A stretch of DNA of 64,000 nucleotides. Origin: CAZVNZ01 sp964628515 (GTDB lineage: Bacteria > Bacillota > Clostridia > Christensenellales > Christensenellaceae). The notes under the pieces were generated by a model that searched no databases, was not told where the DNA came from, and worked only from the letters and a program-made list of their open reading frames with translations. Within the stretch, counting starts at the first letter, position 1. Every line of letters starts with the position of its first letter. The stretch covers positions 70,755-134,754 of the forward strand of contig CAZVNZ010000004.1 of assembly GCA_964628515.1 (NCBI GenBank). Reading direction: 5' to 3'. This document shows, in pieces, positions 59,058-64,000 of the stretch. The position numbers and the translations under genes are program-made.

Positions 59058-62000
59058 CTATCCTACTATCAACTTGTTAGTTTTTTTGAGGAATTTAGCA
59101 GGGATTGGACGCAATAATCTCCATACGATATTCATTGGTCTTGAGCCTTGATGAGAGACATATTCACCTAAGCCTAAAAAAGTATACGGTGATGTGCCAC
59201 CTAAATCATTTCTGTATTCCCTAACAAATAGTAATATTTTGTGTCCTGTTTTTTTATGATTAATGTATCTTTGACCTGTTTTTGAATTCTCGGACGTTGT
59301 GCTTTGAGATTGCCAATGAAACAGCATTTCATTTATAGAATAATCATCATACATTGTAGTTGGAGAATAATCTTTATCCGATTTATTAAGGGTTATAAAA
59401 AAAATGTCGCAATTATTTTTCGGTAAATACTTTACACCTTCACGCAAGGATGAAGGGTTTTTAAAATCGAATGCAACTAAAATTTGATCTCTTGAATAAT
59501 TGCAATGTAAATCGAGGGGGCAGTTATTAATAACTACTTCATCTATAAAGTCAATTTTTTCCAGATTATATTTTAAAAGTTCTAAAATTTCATTGAAAAG
59601 TACAAAGTTTTGCTTCAGTTTTAATATGCTTTTTTGTATGCTCGCAAATTTACAATTATCACTAAACTTTTGAAAAACAGTATATATGAACATATTGAGC
59701 ATTTTTATCTGTTCTGTATTCGCAGAGAAATTATCAATATTTGGTAGTGCATTAAGCAAAAGATTTATCCACCTTCTTGAATTAATTGCACAAATACGCG
59801 TTAATGCCTTTGTAATTATATTTTCATCTTCTTCGCAAAAATCTTCTATAACGCCTGCATATACACAAAGCCTTGAAAAACTGCTTTTTTTGTATATATT
59901 TCTAACATCTAAATGATAATACTCGGTAAAATTTTTTAAATTAAGCTCAAGCTCGCTATCTTCTTCAAAAGTAGAAATTTTAGAAACAAGTCCATCTCTT
60001 GTTCCAAAAGAGTTTTTGATATTAGCTAAAATGTACTCCTTTGCTCTTTTTTCTAACTGTATATAACAGCCTTTTGGTACGGAAACAAAACCGTCTTTAA
60101 GTTCTTTTTGCACATTCTTTGCAGAATAGTCCAATAGGGCATTAAACTTATCTTCAAAGTTATATTTTTTATTTGCTTGACCAATAAAATCCAGCACCGT
60201 CAAGCATTCTTTATTATCGTATAGCCTAAGTCCACGTCCCAGTTGTTGTAAAAATACAGTTAAGCTCTCGGTGGGTCTTAAAAATAATACAGTATTGATT
60301 TGGGGAATATCCACACCTTCATTAAAAACATCCACAGTAAAAATAAAGTTAATTTCTCCACACGCAAGTCTGCGTTTTGCAGATTTTCTTATTTCATCAT
60401 CAGAATTACCCGTAATGCAAATAGACGGTATGTTGTATTTACTAAAATATTGTGCCATAAATTCTGCATGAGCAACAGACACGCAAAAGCCAAGTCCTTT
60501 TACTTCCCTAATGTCCGTAACATATTTTTCGGTTGAGGTTATTATTAACTGAGCACGTTTATTTGCTGCAGCTAAGTCCAGCGTATAGACATTTGACAAT
60601 TCGGTTTTATCATAGCCTCCACGAGACCATTTAAGAGTTGTTAAATCTACTGTATCTGATACACCAAAATATTGAAAAGGGCACAATAGTTTTCTGTTAA
60701 TAGCTTCAGGCAACCTTATTTCAGCCGCTATTCTATTATCGAAATACTCAAGGATGCTTTTGTTGTCCATTCTTTCAGGTGTTGCGGTAAGCCCTAACAA
60801 TATTTTAGGTTTATAATAAGTGAGTATTTTTTGATATGTAGGTGCTGCAGCATGATGAAATTCATCTATTATTATATAATCGTAAAAATCAGCAGAAGTT
60901 TTCTCGTCTAAAGTTTGGGAATTAAATGTTTGTATGGAAACAAAGAGATGTTCTATGCTTTGTGGCTTTTGGTTTCCTACAAATAACTCGCCAAAGTTTT
61001 CATCTTTTAGCACCCCTCTAAAACACTCTATGCTTTGAAGTAATATCTCTTCTCTATGTGCCACAAACAGTAATCTATTTTTCTCGCTATTTTTTGCAAA
61101 TCGCTTATAATCAAAAGCGGATATTACTGTTTTTCCCGTTCCTGTTGCTGCAACAACAAGATTCTTATAATGTCCTCTGACTTCTCTTTCTGCCCGTATG
61201 CTATCTAAGATTTCTTGTTGATAGGGATACGGAAAAATATCGAACATATATTGAAAGCTATTTGTATTATAAGATTTCTCTGCTACCAAAGCCTTTTGTA
61301 ATCGCAAAACATGACTTTCGCTATAATATTCAAATTCTTTTGAGCTTAAGTAACTTTCAAAAGTGGCTTCTATTTTTTTTATGGTATCCGGCAAATCCTT
61401 TGCAGTAATTTTGACATTCCATTCAAGTCCATCGGAAATTGCTGCATTTGATAAATTTGATGAGCCTACATATGCGGTTGTATATCCTGTTTCTCTGTAA
61501 AAAACATAAGTTTTCGCATGTAGACGAGTGCGTTTTGTATCGTAAGAAATACTTATTTGCGTGTTTTGTAGCTTTCTTAGTTCCTCAACTGCTTTTACAT
61601 CTGTAGCACCCATATAAGAAGTTGTTATTATTCTTAGTATACCGCCTTTTTGGGTAAAAGTTCTAAGTTCTTCAATAATAAGTCTAAGTCCGCTCCATTT
61701 TATAAATGATACAAGCATATCAATTCTATCGCAAGATAAAATTTCTTTCTTAAGTTCGCTAACCATACTTGGCTCGTGCACTGCACCTGTAAATAGAGAG
61801 CTAATAGAAATAGAAGTTTTCGGGCGTACAATTTGATCTTTTTCGTTTAAGGCAATAATGCTGTTTTGTTTTTCTGCAAGCGCAAGTAAAAGTTCGCCTT
61901 TTGCATCTATTTCCATACCTTCCATTCGTTTTATATTATACTTTTTAACAAGCTCTACAATGCTATTTATTAACTTAATTTGTTTAGAAAGATCTGCTTC

Positions 62001-62162
62001 ATCACGCAAGCTGCTTTCTAAAATACCGGATAGATACTGTGCTAAAATTTTAGGTGCTTCCGCATTATCAACCGGAGCAGTCTCGGAATGATACTGACTA
62101 TTTGAAAGTTCTTCAGAAGTAAATGTATTTATTAATTGTTCGTACAAGCCTTTTTTTAGCAT
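59058..62162 (-). CDS. PLD nuclease-like / SF2 helicase / DUF3427 protein
   Basis: A 1034-aa multidomain protein. The N-terminal part has a phospholipase-D-type site with LHAKTYVFY (His215, Lys217) and GSSNLS (about 233-238). The helicase core follows: ATGTGKT (339-345), IIIDEFHHAA, LGLTATPERMD, and the C-terminal FNEGVDIPQINTVLFLRPTES with QQLGRGLRL. The end (about 900-1034) is DUF3427, with RRYINHKKTGHKILLFVRE-like and PYTFLGLGEYV segments. I start at the ATG at 62162, with AGAGG five bases upstream. The family is common in accessory and defence regions; a role in DNA restriction is inference. Confidence 0.85.
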   Translation of the reverse strand: MLKKGLYEQLINTFTSEELSNSQYHSETAPVDNAEAPKILAQYLSGILESSLRDEADLSKQIKLINSIVELVKKYNIKRMEGMEIDAKGELLLALAEKQNSIIALNEKDQIVRPKTSISISSLFTGAVHEPSMVSELKKEILSCDRIDMLVSFIKWSGLRLIIEELRTFTQKGGILRIITTSYMGATDVKAVEELRKLQNTQISISYDTKRTRLHAKTYVFYRETGYTTAYVGSSNLSNAAISDGLEWNVKITAKDLPDTIKKIEATFESYLSSKEFEYYSESHVLRLQKALVAEKSYNTNSFQYMFDIFPYPYQQEILDSIRAEREVRGHYKNLVVAATGTGKTVISAFDYKRFAKNSEKNRLLFVAHREEILLQSIECFRGVLKDENFGELFVGNQKPQSIEHLFVSIQTFNSQTLDEKTSADFYDYIIIDEFHHAAAPTYQKILTYYKPKILLGLTATPERMDNKSILEYFDNRIAAEIRLPEAINRKLLCPFQYFGVSDTVDLTTLKWSRGGYDKTELSNVYTLDLAAANKRAQLIITSTEKYVTDIREVKGLGFCVSVAHAEFMAQYFSKYNIPSICITGNSDDEIRKSAKRRLACGEINFIFTVDVFNEGVDIPQINTVLFLRPTESLTVFLQQLGRGLRLYDNKECLTVLDFIGQANKKYNFEDKFNALLDYSAKNVQKELKDGFVSVPKGCYIQLEKRAKEYILANIKNSFGTRDGLVSKISTFEEDSELELNLKNFTEYYHLDVRNIYKKSSFSRLCVYAGVIEDFCEEDENIITKALTRICAINSRRWINLLLNALPNIDNFSANTEQIKMLNMFIYTVFQKFSDNCKFASIQKSILKLKQNFVLFNEILELLKYNLEKIDFIDEVVINNCPLDLHCNYSRDQILVAFDFKNPSSLREGVKYLPKNNCDIFFITLNKSDKDYSPTTMYDDYSINEMLFHWQSQSTTSENSKTGQRYINHKKTGHKILLFVREYRNDLGGTSPYTFLGLGEYVSHQGSRPMNIVWRLLRPIPAKFLKKTNKLIVG

Positions 62163-62253
62163 ATACACCTCTAAAATTGTCTTGTTTTTTACAACTCATT
62201 ATTTAAAAAAACGGTATTTTTTAATAAGCTTCGACGCCACCGACCCACACACC

Positions 62254-62748
62254 CTAAACTTCCTTAGAGTATACATAATCGTCCATAACATAGCCGTTTC
62301 CTATGTCTGTAACTATGCTGTCCGTTTGTATTAGCCCTATTTTTTCGTAAATTTCTTTGGATACGTTTTTTTTGTAAACTGTAAGCCAAATGCGGTTAAG
62401 ACCGCTGTTTTTTGCCATTTCTTCAAGCTCGTTTAACACTAAACGGCTGTAACCTTTTTTTCTTGCGCTCTCTAAAATATATAATTTGCTTAAAAAAAGT
62501 GCTCCCGAGGGCTCGTTTTTCTTTATGCCAAAATAGCCTATGGGTACAAAATTTTCTTTAATTAAATAGTATTCGTAGCCTGATGCTATTGCCGTTTTTA
62601 ATGCCGATACGCTTTGAAATTTCTCTAACATATACTCCGTTTGGTCCATTCCTACAAGTTTGTAGTAGTGGTTTCTCCAAATTTCGTATGCAAGTTGAGA
62701 TATCTTTGCTATGTCCGTTTCCTTGGTTGCCTGTTTAAATTTTATCAT
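62254..62748 (-). CDS. GNAT N-acetyltransferase
   Basis: A 164-aa acetyltransferase with FLSKLYILESARKKGYSRLVL as the acetyl-CoA motif (R-x-x-G-Y form), preceded by YYLIKENFVPIGYFGIKK and followed by WLTVYKKNVSKEIYEKIGL. This is the general small-molecule GNAT layout; substrate unknown. Its ATG overlaps the DUF6485 stop as ATGA. It is the last gene in a lipoprotein-tadA-DUF6485-GNAT run and ends before the large helicase gene. Confidence 0.8.
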   Translation of the reverse strand: MIKFKQATKETDIAKISQLAYEIWRNHYYKLVGMDQTEYMLEKFQSVSALKTAIASGYEYYLIKENFVPIGYFGIKKNEPSGALFLSKLYILESARKKGYSRLVLNELEEMAKNSGLNRIWLTVYKKNVSKEIYEKIGLIQTDSIVTDIGNGYVMDDYVYSKEV

Positions 62749-62933
62749 GATCTGTCCTTAACTAAAGCGCTAAAACTCCTATCGTATGTTTTCTCCCCTT
62801 CTTTTGAAAAAAAGCAAGCGGGGAACTGCCCCATATCTCTGTGATACCTTACACATTCGCAACATTTTCCGCTCCTTGAGCATCCGTAGGTGCATTTACA
62901 GCTTTTTTTGTTTTGTTCTTGTTTACATTCCAT
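62745..62933 (-). CDS. Small Cys-rich DUF6485 protein
   Basis: A 62-aa protein with eight Cys, opening MECKQEQNKKSCKCTYGCS and continuing GKCCECVRYHRDMGQFPACF and KTYDRS. I recognise this as a DUF6485 protein of Clostridia, a presumed zinc-binding knuckle of unknown role. It overlaps the GNAT gene by four bases. ATG is the only start. Confidence 0.75.
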   Translation of the reverse strand: MECKQEQNKKSCKCTYGCSRSGKCCECVRYHRDMGQFPACFFSKEGEKTYDRSFSALVKDRS

Positions 62934-62939
62934 ATTTTC

Positions 62940-63404
62940 TTACCTCTTCTTTCTAAAATAGTTACTAAGTAAATGGGCACACTCCTCTTCTAACACTCCA
63001 CCTATTATTTGAGGAGTATGGTTAAGCTTGCCTTCCGCTAAATTGTATACCGTGCCAAAGGCTCCTGCCTTTTTGTCGTAAGCACCAAACACTACTTTGG
63101 TTATTCGTGAATTTACCACCGCCCCTGCGCACATTGGGCAAGGCTCTAAAGTTACATAAAGCACGCAATCAATAAGCCTCCAGCTGCCCACATGCTTTGA
63201 TGCCTCCTCTATTGCAATTATTTCCGCATGCGCCAAAGGGTTTTGACTGCCCTCTCTTAAATTATGAGCTGTTGCGATAACATCACCATTGTAAACGATT
63301 ACAGCACCCACGGGGACTTCATCTATGGTTTCTGCTTTTTGTGCCTCTTTAATTGCAAGGCGCATATATTTTTCGTCAGTATTCTCTGAAAATGTATTTG
63401 TCAT
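62940..63404 (-). CDS. tadA: tRNA adenosine(34) deaminase
   Basis: A 154-aa deaminase that makes inosine at the wobble base of tRNA-Arg(ACG). H59AE61 and PC89PMC92 bind the zinc and act in catalysis; the opening DEKYMRLAIKEAQKAETIDEVPVGAVIV fits the family. I start at the ATG at 63404, because the helix before EVPVGA is required and the extra seven residues are not; no start has a strong ribosome site. It overlaps the end of the lipoprotein gene by 29 bases. Confidence 0.93.
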   Translation of the reverse strand: MTNTFSENTDEKYMRLAIKEAQKAETIDEVPVGAVIVYNGDVIATAHNLREGSQNPLAHAEIIAIEEASKHVGSWRLIDCVLYVTLEPCPMCAGAVVNSRITKVVFGAYDKKAGAFGTVYNLAEGKLNHTPQIIGGVLEEECAHLLSNYFRKKR

Positions 63405-63744
63405 ATTCGTCTTGAGCTTCCACAAATTTTTCCAAGCCTTTGTAGGTATACTCCATATCTCCCGTTTTTATTGCAAGTATATAATCCTCGCAACTTTTTA
63501 TGTATAATTTGCATATTTCTTCTTCCGTTTTGTTGCGTTTTTTTATAAAGTAAATGTCGTCTATAAGGGTTTCTAACTCTTGTATCGTGTAAAAATCCGC
63601 TCTGTCTTCGTGAATTAAATACAAACAATACTGCAATCTTGAGTTAATATCTCCGTCCGCCACGGCATTTTCAAATTTTGTTACGTCCTTTGTACAGCCG
63701 GTTAGCAGTAGGGCTAATACTACAACCAAAATTAGCTTTTTCAC
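63376..63744 (-). CDS. Small lipoprotein
   Basis: A 122-aa protein starting at GTG with GGGGGA upstream. LILVVVLALLLTGCTKD is a lipoprotein signal with lipidated Cys17. The rest is helical and charged (ELETLIDDIYFIKKRNKTEEEI) and ends in an acidic Asp/Tyr/Lys stretch. No family is recognised. It heads the run toward tadA, overlapping that gene at its 3' end. Confidence 0.7.
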   Translation of the reverse strand: MKKLILVVVLALLLTGCTKDVTKFENAVADGDINSRLQYCLYLIHEDRADFYTIQELETLIDDIYFIKKRNKTEEEICKLYIKSCEDYILAIKTGDMEYTYKGLEKFVEAQDEYDKYIFREY

Positions 63745-63863
63745 AATTCCCCCAAATACTCTTTTCTATAATTTTATAATATAATATGTTTTGTTGCAAA
63801 TATTTTTTTTTTCTGATATTATATATATCGAATAGCTTGTGCATTTGTATGCGCTATTTGCTT

Positions 63864-63954
<91 letters not shown>

Positions 63955-63962
63955 CTTTGTCT

Positions 63963-63989
63963 AAAAACCCGCTCACAGAGCGGGTTTTT
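63963..63989 (+). terminator. Terminator after tRNA-Ser
   Basis: A perfect 12-bp stem, AAAAACCCGCTC (63963-63974) and GAGCGGGTTTTT (63978-63989), with a three-base loop. Confidence 0.9.
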
Positions 63990-64000
63990 GACGTCTTAAG

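Overview
The window looks like chromosomal DNA of an anaerobic, low-GC, Gram-positive bacterium of the Bacillota, class Clostridia. The support is A/T-rich coding sequence, strong AGGAGG-type ribosome sites, a tilS-hpt-ftsH operon, a DnaD plus DnaI-type primosome pair, a ComF protein, type I signal peptidases with one N-terminal membrane segment, wall/membrane-anchored surface proteins, and several Fe-S proteins including a RACo-like corrinoid activator. No 16S or other taxonomic marker is present, so genus is not called. No phage, IS transposase or CRISPR array was seen.

Layout. 0-9 kb: a small membrane protein, two SGNH hydrolases, a DUF4125-like protein, an OFA-type MFS transporter behind a 31-aa peptide unit, a phosphohexomutase-like protein that has lost its catalytic serine, a flavodoxin-like protein, an anchored 5'-nucleotidase and a VOC protein. 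8.6-14.8 kb: a nonulosonate (pseudaminate-type) glycan locus with a WecD/PseH-like GNAT, a GT-C-like membrane protein, PseI, PseG and a GH1 glycosidase. 14.9-23.6 kb: comF, recD2, metK, a TtcA-like thiolase, two tandem lepB genes, corA behind a short acidic leader peptide, and murA. 23.7-24.4 kb: two tandem 354-bp units, each with a 20-aa hydrophobic ORF, a convergent antisense promoter and a shared hairpin (candidate type I toxin-antitoxin). 24.5-34.4 kb: a lipoprotein and a membrane protein, dnaI-dnaD, an alpha/beta hydrolase, a CCA-adding enzyme, dapF, a DUF5711-like protein and cvpA. 34.5-39.1 kb: a large surface protein and a decayed paralogue. 39.2-45.7 kb: a PHP phosphatase, ftsH, hpt, tilS and a GAF-PAS-GGDEF protein. 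45.7-46.1 kb: an inverted third toxin unit whose toxin start has been replaced by a palindromic element. 46.1-52.1 kb: an M24 peptidase, a RACo-like protein, a zinc-dependent phospholipase C family protein, hisC and tyrA. 52.2-58.9 kb: accessory genes, including two paralogous unknowns plus DUF5131, and a PLP decarboxylase / DUF364-like / ferredoxin operon. 59-64 kb: a PLD-helicase-DUF3427 protein, GNAT, DUF6485, tadA, a lipoprotein and tRNA-Ser(CGA).

Themes. Genes in operons often overlap by ATGA or TAATG, implying translational coupling. Most genes have a clear Shine-Dalgarno, but four (GNAT 8622, GT-C 9484, ttcA-like 18946, tilS 42664) have a -10 box only 5-6 nt before the ATG and no Shine-Dalgarno, as expected for leaderless mRNAs. 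The two strongest candidates for undescribed systems are the repeated toxin/antisense unit and the corA leader, where an MDSDP peptide and two mutually exclusive hairpins could form a magnesium-responsive switch like MgtL. All functional statements are inferred from sequence reading; no database search was run.
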